DNA of 55,329 nt from positions 1-55,329 of the forward strand of contig DASYPP010000077.1 of assembly GCA_036006525.1 (NCBI GenBank), read 5' to 3'. The position numbers and the translations under genes are program-made. Below are positions 23,913 through 32,058 of the stretch, one piece after another. Positions within the stretch are counted from its first letter, which is position 1. Every line of letters begins with the position of its first letter. The notes under the pieces are model-generated. The model made no database searches. It saw only the letters and a program-made list of their open reading frames with translations, and was not told where the DNA came from. Source of the stretch: DASYPP01 sp036006525 (lineage in GTDB: Bacteria > Gemmatimonadota > Gemmatimonadetes > Gemmatimonadales > GWC2-71-9).

Positions 23913-25354
23913 CCCACCACGCGCTTCACCGTGGTACCCGCCGCAATGGTCTGCCCCGCATTGAGGTTATTGATCAGCGCGATTTCTCCGACCGGCACGG
24001 TCGATGGATACTGCTGGTAGAACTGCTCCAGCGTCATGGCACGCGGGAGGCGGACCAGCTGGACTCGCTTGGGCTGCGCGTTCAACGCGGCCTGGTCGGT
24101 CAGCTGGCGGAAGCTGTTGGTCGTCCGCTGGAACTCGCCGTCATAACTGGAAAACTTCGCCGCTGATGAATATCCCAGGATCTGATACGCGTTCCCGTTG
24201 TAGGAGAAAGACGTCACCCGCCCTCGGACGGTGCCCTGCTGGGTTTGAGCATCAAAGACCGTTGATATCGCGGGACTGCCGTTCACTGAGGCGCGGGTAG
24301 TCTGCACTACCTGGATCCCCTGCTGGCCGACGAATTCGCTGTTAGCGGCATCCGGGGTCTTGTTGGCGGCCAGCGTCAACTGAACAATGGCATCCTGGGC
24401 CGGGCTCATGGCCGCGACCGATGCCGTCTGGTTCTGGGTTTGCCAACCCGAAGGAAAATCAAGCTGGAATCGGAGATCTGGATGCAGGAATAATCCACCC
24501 CGGAAGAATCCCTGCCGGGGATTCTCGCCATAAATCATGTTGTCCACGATCTGCAGGTACGGGTCTCTTCCCACGACCTTGTCGGCCAGGCTGGTGTGCA
24601 AGGTGTCCAGCCGTTGCTGAGTGACGGCGAGACGATTGCCCGGATCCGGGTGGGTTTCGAGCCACTGAGGAACTTTGCCGCCACCCGAGTTGGCGCTCAA
24701 CCGCCCCAGCATGCGGAACAGGTTAAGCATTTCCCGTACGTCGTATCCACCGGCCAGTGCGTAGCGAAAACCCAGCAGATCGGCCTGGCTTTCGTCGTCC
24801 CGGCTGAACTTGAGAAAGAGCAGGCTCAGTCCGGTGCTCGCCACGCCGGCGACCTTGGCCACATCAGAGGAAAGGATGCTTCCGAGCCCCAAACCAAGCT
24901 GAGCCACCTGAGCCCGGCTGATCTGCTGCACCGAATGGCGCGCGGTGACGTGACCGATTTCATGCCCGACGACCGAGGCCAGCTCGGCTTCGGAATTGAT
25001 GTGAGTCATGAGCCCGCGGGTTACAAAAATGAATCCGCCGGGCAGCGCGAAGGCGTTCACGGCGGGGTCATCGACGACGTGGAACTCCCAGGGCAAGGCT
25101 GGCCGCTCAGTCCCAGCCGCCAGTTTCTTGCCGAGCCCCGACACGTAGGTTTGCACCCGTTGGTCCTGGTACAGGCCTATCGTGTTCGCCACGTCCTGCG
25201 AAGCTTGCTGGCCCATCTGGATCTCCTGGGACTCGGAGACCAGGGCCAGCTCGTTCTTCCCGCTAACCGGATTGACCGCGCACCCGGCCACCAGCGCCGC
25301 CGCCAACACCAGAGCACCACGCGCCATATGAGTCATGGAAGTATCGCTCGCCAT
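23909..25354 (-). CDS. M48 family metalloprotease, lipoprotein
   Basis: 481 residues from ATG 25354; an internal ATG at 25336 also leaves an intact signal. The signal ends in ALVAGC (Cys25), so it is a lipoprotein. The zinc site is HEIGH at 131-135 and the third ligand E188 in RDDESQAD, both as in M48/BepA-type proteases. The C-terminal 220 residues include TPR-poor sequence and a FPSGWQTQNQ region; no TPR array is seen. BepA-like proteases act in outer-membrane protein quality control in the periplasm. It is followed by the coupled B2-like gene. Confidence 0.88.
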   Translation of the reverse strand: MASDTSMTHMARGALVLAAALVAGCAVNPVSGKNELALVSESQEIQMGQQASQDVANTIGLYQDQRVQTYVSGLGKKLAAGTERPALPWEFHVVDDPAVNAFALPGGFIFVTRGLMTHINSEAELASVVGHEIGHVTARHSVQQISRAQVAQLGLGLGSILSSDVAKVAGVASTGLSLLFLKFSRDDESQADLLGFRYALAGGYDVREMLNLFRMLGRLSANSGGGKVPQWLETHPDPGNRLAVTQQRLDTLHTSLADKVVGRDPYLQIVDNMIYGENPRQGFFRGGLFLHPDLRFQLDFPSGWQTQNQTASVAAMSPAQDAIVQLTLAANKTPDAANSEFVGQQGIQVVQTTRASVNGSPAISTVFDAQTQQGTVRGRVTSFSYNGNAYQILGYSSAAKFSSYDGEFQRTTNSFRQLTDQAALNAQPKRVQLVRLPRAMTLEQFYQQYPSTVPVGEIALINNLNAGQTIAAGTTVKRVVG

Positions 25355-25455
25355 TAACGTTGCCGATCAGGACTCGGCCATCCGACTGCCTGCACTGTCC
25401 GGTCCGAATCTACATTGGCGGGAATTGAGGGCTGTGCGCAAGAGCACAGGGAAGA

Positions 25456-26607
25456 CTATTGGACTCTCCGGAAGGCCCGCTCGACCCAGGGGCCGGGGAG
25501 ACCAAGGGCCACGCCCTCCTGCTTGATGGTCTCCAGCGGTACTCCCGCGACTTTCCGTTCCCGCACGAAGGCTACGCCATCCCGGGTCTTTTCATAGACG
25601 GCGCGAAAGACGCCGAGCGAGGTCACCGCGCCATGGCCGGGCACGATCCTGGTGGCGGGATCCAGCCGGGCGATCAGCTCGCCGACTTGCCCGAGATACC
25701 CTTCGATGTCGCGGATACCACCCAGCTCGAGAAACGGATTCGCGCCGGGCAGAAAGTTATCTCCCGTTTCCAGTACCCGGGCCCGGTGAAACCAGACCAG
25801 CAGGTCGCCCCCGGAATGGGCCGGCAACGGAATGACCTCGACGCTGTCGCCGTTGCAGAGGATCGTGCGGTTGGAGGCGACCGGGTCGATAGAGCCGGCG
25901 AACTCTTTGGCGGGCGCAGTGACTCCCGGCATGAACTCCTGCGCGTCCTGCATCTGTCGAATGGCCGCCGGGTGGGCGAGCACGGTCGCCGAAGCATCCA
26001 GGGCGGGCACTCCACCGACGTGGTCCTCGTGCGAGTGGGTCAGGATGATCCAGCGCGGCATTTTCGCGCCCATGCCCGTCAGGGCGCGGGCGATCGCCCG
26101 CCCTCCCGGCTCGTATCCCGCGTCCACCAGCAGCGAGCCGTCCCCGCCGGTCGACACCACCGAATTGCCCCCCGCCCCTTCCAGCAGGAACAGCGATCCC
26201 GCGATCGGGGTGACCTTGAGCGTGAGATTCTCGGACCGCTCGATGACATCGCGGTAATCGGCACCGGCCCGAATCCGGTTGAACGCCGGGTCCAGGCCGG
26301 AGTACCAGACCATCAGGCCTTCGATATTCTCGTACAGCATGCGGCCCAGCCACTCTGCGGCTTCCGGCGCTCGACCCAGCATCGCGTTGCCCCGCGCCGC
26401 ATTGTACTGCACGAAGGGCCGGTTGGGATGCCGCTCCGGCATCGCGGAGGCGGCCAGCTCCATGTTCACCCGGTAGCCGTTGGTATCCTTACGCGCCAGC
26501 GCCGCCTCGCCCGCATTGTAGAGTGAGTCAGCCCGCCGGGTGGCCTGGGCAAAGAGGGGCGTGGCGTACGCCACCAAAAGGATCACGAGTCTCGTCCGGC
26601 TATTCAT
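25456..26607 (-). CDS. Secreted metallo-beta-lactamase-fold hydrolase
   Basis: 383 residues from ATG 26607; a longer frame to 26739 runs back into the repeat and is not used. Signal peptide MNSRTRLVILLVAYATPLFAQA. The N-terminal 130 residues are helical (PFVQYNAARGNAMLGRAPEAAEWL, resembling a TPR pair). The MBL fold starts near 140, with THSHEDHVGG as the HxHxDH metal motif and PGHGAVTSLG as the later histidine. The substrate is unknown; such enzymes include lactonases and beta-lactamase-like hydrolases. The stop is 100 bases from the M48 gene start. Confidence 0.86.
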   Translation of the reverse strand: MNSRTRLVILLVAYATPLFAQATRRADSLYNAGEAALARKDTNGYRVNMELAASAMPERHPNRPFVQYNAARGNAMLGRAPEAAEWLGRMLYENIEGLMVWYSGLDPAFNRIRAGADYRDVIERSENLTLKVTPIAGSLFLLEGAGGNSVVSTGGDGSLLVDAGYEPGGRAIARALTGMGAKMPRWIILTHSHEDHVGGVPALDASATVLAHPAAIRQMQDAQEFMPGVTAPAKEFAGSIDPVASNRTILCNGDSVEVIPLPAHSGGDLLVWFHRARVLETGDNFLPGANPFLELGGIRDIEGYLGQVGELIARLDPATRIVPGHGAVTSLGVFRAVYEKTRDGVAFVRERKVAGVPLETIKQEGVALGLPGPWVERAFRRVQ

Positions 26608-26675
26608 CTTGAAGACCTTGGAGAGGCTTTCTATTGGACGTTCCCGACAGCCCTTTTGTGTCGTGAATCGGAAAC

Positions 26676-26822
26676 AGCTCCTCGCGGAGGACGCGGTGTA
26701 CCGCGGCGAGCGCGGTGGACGAACGACAAGAAGAACCACCCTGGTTTGACGGTCCAGGGTGGTTCAACCTGTTGCGGTTCACCGCGGCCGCCGCGCATCA
26801 CCGCGGCCTCCGCGAGGAGCAG
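26676..26822. repeat. Large hairpin with CCGCGG-type arms and GAACCACCCTGG core
   Basis: Left arm about 26676-26722 (CTCCTCGCGGAGGACGCGGT and following), right arm 26778-26822 (CCGCGGCCTCCGCGAGGAG at the end). Inner core GAACCACCCTGG (26733-26744) pairs with CCAGGGTGGTTC (26754-26765) and is identical to the core at 16847. The element ends one base before the S46 stop codon. Confidence 0.88.
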
Positions 26823-26823
26823 T

Positions 26824-28935
26824 TCAGCTCTTGCCTTCCAATTCGTCAGCCAGGGCCTTGGCACCGTAAATCTTGCGCAGGGCCTCGATGATGCCCCGCG
26901 AGTCCACCCAGACCGACCGCGCCACCCGCTCGGTGAACAGGAACCGGTTGGGCAGCATCTCCATGTTCCCATCGAAGATGAGTCCCACCACCTGCCCTTC
27001 GCGGTTGATCACCGGGCTGCCCGAGTTCCCGCCGATGATGTCCGCGGTGGAAACGGCGTTGAACGGCACGCTCAGGTCGAGTGAATCGCGCCCTTCACTC
27101 CACCGCTTGGTCAGGCTCCACGGCTCTTCGCCGGGGAACGAGGCGTGGCGGTCATAGAGACCATAGAATGTGGTGTAGGCCGGCGCGTAGGTGCCGTTCA
27201 GCGGATAGCGTTTGACTTCGCCGTCCGTGATTCGCAGGCTGAAGGTCGCGTCCGGCGCCACGCTGTTGCCGAACACCGCGAACAGTGCCCGGGCAACCTG
27301 CTCATTGTAGCGGGCTTCCTGGTTGTTGAGGTCGGCCACCCGCTTGGCGATCACCCGTTCCAGCGGGTCGATGACGCGGGCCAGCTTGATGAAGGGATCG
27401 GTCGATGCCGCGACGGCAGCGGTACCCCCATCCACCAGCGCCTTTCGCCCTTCCGCCGTCTTCAGGGTCGACGCGGCCACCATCTCCCGGGCCGCGGCTT
27501 CCGGCGTCCGCCCGGCCAGCGCCGCCATCAGCACCGGATCGGTCGCCGGCAGCTCGCGCTTCATGGCAGTGAAGTACGCCGTCAGCAGCCGGACCTCCTG
27601 CTCCGGGTCTACGGCGGTGGCGGAGTTGATCACCCGCTCCAGATTTGCCTTGTTGGCCTCCCGATAACCCATCAGTCGGGCCGTGTCGGGCTTGGCCAGC
27701 TCGACCGGCCAGCGCACCAGGATGCCGGCCATGGTGAGCATCCGGCTCCCATAGGCGCCAAAGGCGTGGTAACGCCGACGCACGTCGATGGCTCTGAGCG
27801 CCGCGCGGGCGGTTTCGATTCCTGCCCAGGCCCCGCCGAATCGCTGCCGAAAACCGGGATTCGCCGTCACCCGGGCCCGGAAGCTCCGCTCCCACTCCCG
27901 TTTCTGCGCCATCAACTGCGGATCCAGCAGGCCCGACTGATATCCCCCGATGGCCTTCTGCGTGTTTTGAAGACCGAAGATCGTGTTGCGGAGCGCCTTC
28001 TCCCGGTCCTCGCTCAGCGCGGACAGCGCCTGGTACACGGCGATCTGCCGCGCTAACGCATCCAGTTGCGCCGGGTACTGCACGTCGCGCAGGTACTGCA
28101 TCTGGGCCATCGTGTTGAGCCTGCCGGTGGAGCCCGGATTACCGGTGACGAATACCAGGTCCCCTTCCTTTGAGCCATTCGGGCTCCAGCGGAAATACTC
28201 GGTGTTGGCCGGCTTGTTGTCCTCGTAGACCCGTACGATCGAAAGATCCAGGTCGTAGCGCGGATAGGTGAAGTTGTCGGGGTCGCCGCCGAAGAATCCG
28301 GTTTGCGATTCCACCGCGAACACCAGGCGGATGTCGTTGAAGCGGCGGAAGCGGTACAGCTTGTACTGGCCGCCCGAGTACATGGCAACCACCTGGCAAG
28401 CGGCGTTGGGAACGCTCTGGTTGCAGCGCGTTTCGATTCGCCGGATCGCTTCCTGTCTTCGGTCGGCCGCGACATTGGGCAGCGTTCCCGCCCCGATCCC
28501 CGCGGTGACGCTGTCGGTCACGTCGGTGATCTCCTGGAGCTGGTCCATGAACAGCCCCTGGCAGGGCCGCTCGGCTTCCTTCCCGGGCGCGTAGAAGCCG
28601 TCGCCCAGCAGGTCCTCTCCCGTCTTGGCGGACGACTCAATGCAGGGCCTGGAGCAGTGGTGGTTGGTCATCACCAGGCCGTTGGGTGAGACGAAGGACG
28701 CGGAGCACCCGGTGCTGAACCGCAACGACGACAGCCGGGCATGATCGAGCCAGGCCTGGGTCGGGTGGAAGTCATAGCGCTTGGCCCAGTAGTCCATCGG
28801 CGGCGCGTCGAACGTCCACATCTTCCCGGTTTCCAGTCCGGGGTATTCGCCGGACGCGGCGGGAGACTGGGCCCTGGCCGGGAGGGCAAACAGCAGCAGC
28901 GCGGCGGCGAGAAGAACGGGACAGTGGCTTCGCAT
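26824..28935 (-). CDS. S46 family dipeptidyl-peptidase (DPP7-like)
   Basis: 703 residues, the usual length. Signal peptide to ALPARA. The catalytic His is in MTNHHC (about 92) and Ser638 in GGNSGSPVIN; the aspartate is expected in the SQTGFFGGDPDNFTYPRYD region. The residue 18 after the catalytic serine, which sets S1 specificity, is glycine (FDGN), as in DPP7, rather than the arginine (FDRN) of DPP11; so hydrophobic rather than acidic P1 residues are expected. Located in the periplasm. S46 peptidases are common in Bacteroidota and Gemmatimonadota and absent from animals. Divergent from the ThrE-like gene. Confidence 0.92.
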   Translation of the reverse strand: MRSHCPVLLAAALLLFALPARAQSPAASGEYPGLETGKMWTFDAPPMDYWAKRYDFHPTQAWLDHARLSSLRFSTGCSASFVSPNGLVMTNHHCSRPCIESSAKTGEDLLGDGFYAPGKEAERPCQGLFMDQLQEITDVTDSVTAGIGAGTLPNVAADRRQEAIRRIETRCNQSVPNAACQVVAMYSGGQYKLYRFRRFNDIRLVFAVESQTGFFGGDPDNFTYPRYDLDLSIVRVYEDNKPANTEYFRWSPNGSKEGDLVFVTGNPGSTGRLNTMAQMQYLRDVQYPAQLDALARQIAVYQALSALSEDREKALRNTIFGLQNTQKAIGGYQSGLLDPQLMAQKREWERSFRARVTANPGFRQRFGGAWAGIETARAALRAIDVRRRYHAFGAYGSRMLTMAGILVRWPVELAKPDTARLMGYREANKANLERVINSATAVDPEQEVRLLTAYFTAMKRELPATDPVLMAALAGRTPEAAAREMVAASTLKTAEGRKALVDGGTAAVAASTDPFIKLARVIDPLERVIAKRVADLNNQEARYNEQVARALFAVFGNSVAPDATFSLRITDGEVKRYPLNGTYAPAYTTFYGLYDRHASFPGEEPWSLTKRWSEGRDSLDLSVPFNAVSTADIIGGNSGSPVINREGQVVGLIFDGNMEMLPNRFLFTERVARSVWVDSRGIIEALRKIYGAKALADELEGKS

Positions 28936-28986
28936 GAAGGCTCCGGAAAGGTTTACGCGGAGCGGTATAGTAGATTATCCCGCACC

Positions 28987-30246
28987 ATGCCGCCAGACAC
29001 CCTTCCCAAAGACGCGCAACTCTCCACCGGCAACCTGGCTCCCGCGGAGCGGGATGCCGTGGGGTTTATCCTGCGCCTGGGCCGGGCCTTACATAGCTAC
29101 GGGTATGCGGCGAACCAGCTGGAAGAGGTGATGGACCAGGCGGCTCAACGGTTGGGGCTTCGCGGCCAGTTCTTCACCACGCCGACCTCCATTTTCGCTG
29201 CGTTCGGTCCCCAGGAGGACCAGCGGACCTTCCTGATCCGGGTAGACCCGGGGGGTGTGGATCTCGGTCGCCTGGCCTCGCTCGACCGGGTGACCAAGAC
29301 GGTGCTTCGGGGGGAGACCACCCCGGCGGCAGGCTCCCAGGAGATCGACCGGATCCTGGCCTCCCCGGAGCAGTACACCCGGGTCGTGACTACTCTCGCC
29401 TTTGGGCTGGCTTCCGCCGCCGCGTCACGCTTTCTCGGCGGTGGAATGAAAGAAGTGCTGGTCTCCTCGGTGCTTGGCCTGGTGATCGGAATACTGGCCC
29501 TGGCGGTTGGACGGCTGCGAGAACTCGGTCGAGTTTTTGAGCCGGTAGCCGCTTTCGCAGCTTCGCTGCTGGCGGCAATGGCGGGCCACTGGATCGGCGC
29601 CTACTCGGTTTACAACGCCACGCTGGCCGGGCTCATCGTCCTGATTCCCGGCCTCACCCTTACCATCGCCATGACGGAGCTGTCCACTCGGCACCTGGTC
29701 TCCGGCACCGCGCGTCTCTCCGGCGCATTCGTACTCTTCCTGGTCATCGCTTTCGGCGTGGCACTCGGCAACAAGATTGCCGTCGCCATCACCGGCCCGC
29801 TGAGTATCGTCAACCCGGTGGCGCTCCCCGAGTGGACCGGAATGGTCGCCCTGGTCGTGGCGCCGCTCGCTTTCACGGTGCTGCTCCGGGCCGAGCCGCG
29901 CGATGCGGTGTGGATCATCCTGGCGGGGGGCCTGGCCGTGGCGGGCGGCCGAATCGGCGCTCGAACGCTGGGGCTCGAGCTGGGTGTGTTCATCGGGGCG
30001 CTGCTGGTGGGTGTAGCCAGTAACCTCTATGGAAGATTTCTCGATCGACCTCCGACGATCACCCTGGTGCCGGGAATCCTTTTGCTGGTACCAGGGAGTA
30101 TCGGTTATCGATCGCTGGCATCGCTGCTGGATCGGGAGGTCGTTTCGGGCGTGGAAACCGCGTTCAGGATGATCCTGATGGCGGTGGCCCTGGTGGCGGG
30201 CATGCTGGTATCGAACGTGGTCGCACCGCCCAGGCGAGTGTTGTAA
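28987..30246 (+). CDS. Threonine/serine exporter family protein (ThrE-like)
   Basis: 419 residues from ATG 28987. The N-terminal domain (about 20-125) has the family's FILRLGRALHSYGYAANQLEEVM and IFAAFGP, followed by ten membrane helices in two five-helix repeats (the second begins near residue 275 at PLAFTVLLRAEPRDA). The motif PGLTLTIAMTELSTRHLVSGTARL is typical. ThrE of Corynebacterium exports threonine and serine; the substrate here is assumed by homology. The gene is divergent from the S46 peptidase gene, so export of amino acids released by peptidases is possible but speculative. Confidence 0.88.
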   Translation: MPPDTLPKDAQLSTGNLAPAERDAVGFILRLGRALHSYGYAANQLEEVMDQAAQRLGLRGQFFTTPTSIFAAFGPQEDQRTFLIRVDPGGVDLGRLASLDRVTKTVLRGETTPAAGSQEIDRILASPEQYTRVVTTLAFGLASAAASRFLGGGMKEVLVSSVLGLVIGILALAVGRLRELGRVFEPVAAFAASLLAAMAGHWIGAYSVYNATLAGLIVLIPGLTLTIAMTELSTRHLVSGTARLSGAFVLFLVIAFGVALGNKIAVAITGPLSIVNPVALPEWTGMVALVVAPLAFTVLLRAEPRDAVWIILAGGLAVAGGRIGARTLGLELGVFIGALLVGVASNLYGRFLDRPPTITLVPGILLLVPGSIGYRSLASLLDREVVSGVETAFRMILMAVALVAGMLVSNVVAPPRRVL

Positions 30247-30323
30247 CAGGGGTGAGGCCTCCGCCCCCTGTTTGGGGAATATCGGCGGAATTATTCCCGG
30301 GGTGGTAACCCAAAAACCGCGGG
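30245..30323. terminator. Convergent-gene gap with three short inverted repeats
   Basis: AACAGGGG (30245-30252) pairs with CCCCTGTT just downstream, GGGGAATATC with the AATTATTCCCC stretch near 30285-30300, and a GGGTGGTAACCC/GGGCTACCCC pair near the end. The gap lies between the ends of the ThrE-like and S41 genes and may terminate both; T-runs are weak. Confidence 0.5.
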
Positions 30324-31895
30324 CTACCCCCGATTCCCTCCTGCCAGGGCCAGCAGGTCCTTCTGGGTCCGTCCCTGCCTGATCAACTCCAGCGCGCGCC
30401 GGATCTGGGCATCCTCGGCCACCGTGCGGCGCCTGGCCGTCGAATCCCCGAAGGCCATGAGCGCGATCCGGGTTCCGATCAGCCGGTCCACGTAGTGCGA
30501 TCCCGCATCCCAGACCGCGCGATCGACCACCACTCCCCGCGCCTCGAACCGGCGATACAGGTCATCCCGCCATGAAGCATCCACCTGGAAATCGGGGTGC
30601 ACGCTGGCGCGCCGTTCCAGCGCCAGGTCATACAGGGCCAGGTAGGCCTCCTGGGACTTGGGCGCCAGGGCCCGCGCCAGCGCGACATCGCCGGAGCTCG
30701 CGGTGTCGTTCTTCACAATGACGTCCGGGGTGATCGCGCCGCCGCCGTAAATCAGGCGGCCCGCGTCGGAGCGGAAGCTGGGACGGGTATTCAGCGAGTC
30801 CATCGAGGTATCCCGCACCGCCAGCTCGTGGCGAGCTGAGCCCACGTCCCGGTCCGGGCGCTGGATCGAGCGGCCACTGGGAGTCAGCCACTTGCCGGTC
30901 GTCATTTTCATCACGTAGCCGTCTTCCAGCGGAAAGACCGTCTGCACCAGCCCCTTACCGAACGAGGTGGTGCCCAGCACCAGCGCCCGGTCATGATCCT
31001 GCAACGCCCCCGCGACAATCTCGGTCGCCGACGCGGAATAGCCGTCGGTCAATACGACCAGGGGCAGCGCCGGCACCAGCGGATTCCGGCTCGCCACGAA
31101 CCGCTCCAATGACCCGTCCCGGCTGCGCACGCTGTAGATCTCGGCGCCCCGGGGCAGGAACAGGTTGGCAATGTTCATCGCCTGGTCGGTGTACCCGCCG
31201 CCGTTGCCCCGGAAGTCCAGGATCAGCGACTGCATGCCCTCCGCGGTCAGCCGGCGAATCGCCTGCTGCATTTCCGTGGTGGATTGCTCGCTGAACTGCT
31301 GTAGCGGGATATAGCCGACCTTGTTGTCCAGCATCAACGCGAACGGCACCGATGGAATCCGGATGATGGCCCGGGTGAGCTTCACCTGGATGGCATGCTC
31401 CACGCCGGGCCGGTGGAATTCCACCGCCACACCGGTGCCCGGTTCGCCCTTGAGATTCCCGGTGACATCCTGGAAGTCCCATCCTTCTGTGGACCGCCCA
31501 TCGATCGCCATCACCACGTCGCCCGGCTGCACACCGGCCTGCTCGCCTGGCGTGTTGGGGAAGACCCGGGTGACCGCAAAGCGGCCCTCGTGATCTTCCA
31601 GCAGGAGACCGATGCCGCCGTAGCGACCGGCGGTTTCCACCGTGAAGGCTTCGAGTTCCTTGGGCGAGATCAGGGTCGCGTACGGGTCGTCCAGTTCGTT
31701 CAGGAGTCCCCGGGCGGCGCGTTCGAACAGCACGTCGGTCTTGAGCGTGTCAACGAAGCGGGTGGAGACCAGGTTGAACACCTGGTCGAACAGCCGGTCG
31801 CCCTGCCGGTCGGCCCGGCTCTGGAGCATGGCGCCACCCACGATGGCGGGGAGCAGCAACAAACCGGCGAGAGCAAATTTCCTGATTCGCGTCAT
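30324..31895 (-). CDS. S41 family carboxyl-terminal processing protease with PDZ domain
   Basis: 523 residues from ATG 31895. A signal anchor (IRKFALAGLLLLPAIVGGAML) is followed by the cap helices, a PDZ domain (about 80-170, GIGLLLEDHEGRF through GDVVMAIDGRS) and the catalytic fold: GYIPLQQFSEQS, LDFRGNGGG, the nucleophile in DGYSASATEI and the general-base lysine in TSFGKGLVQT. Tail-specific proteases of this kind cut membrane and periplasmic proteins at the C-terminus. The last 110 residues, including a helical C-terminal part, extend beyond the core, as in CtpA-type enzymes. Confidence 0.9.
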   Translation of the reverse strand: MTRIRKFALAGLLLLPAIVGGAMLQSRADRQGDRLFDQVFNLVSTRFVDTLKTDVLFERAARGLLNELDDPYATLISPKELEAFTVETAGRYGGIGLLLEDHEGRFAVTRVFPNTPGEQAGVQPGDVVMAIDGRSTEGWDFQDVTGNLKGEPGTGVAVEFHRPGVEHAIQVKLTRAIIRIPSVPFALMLDNKVGYIPLQQFSEQSTTEMQQAIRRLTAEGMQSLILDFRGNGGGYTDQAMNIANLFLPRGAEIYSVRSRDGSLERFVASRNPLVPALPLVVLTDGYSASATEIVAGALQDHDRALVLGTTSFGKGLVQTVFPLEDGYVMKMTTGKWLTPSGRSIQRPDRDVGSARHELAVRDTSMDSLNTRPSFRSDAGRLIYGGGAITPDVIVKNDTASSGDVALARALAPKSQEAYLALYDLALERRASVHPDFQVDASWRDDLYRRFEARGVVVDRAVWDAGSHYVDRLIGTRIALMAFGDSTARRRTVAEDAQIRRALELIRQGRTQKDLLALAGGNRG

Positions 31896-32058
31896 TGGGA
31901 GACCTGAAATGAGAAGTAGTACGACTCTTACGTCAGCCTGACCCGGACTGTTACAGGGTTCTCGCGCCAACCTGCAACGGGTGGCAGGGTTGGAACCGGG
32001 CTCGGCACCGGGGCATATTTCGGGATAACCGGATCACTCTGCAACCTGAGGACCACGT

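Noticed and set aside
23487..25354. Lasso peptide biosynthesis cluster
   Set aside because: Only a B2-like protein is present; no B1, cyclase, precursor or ABC transporter gene is in the surroundings.
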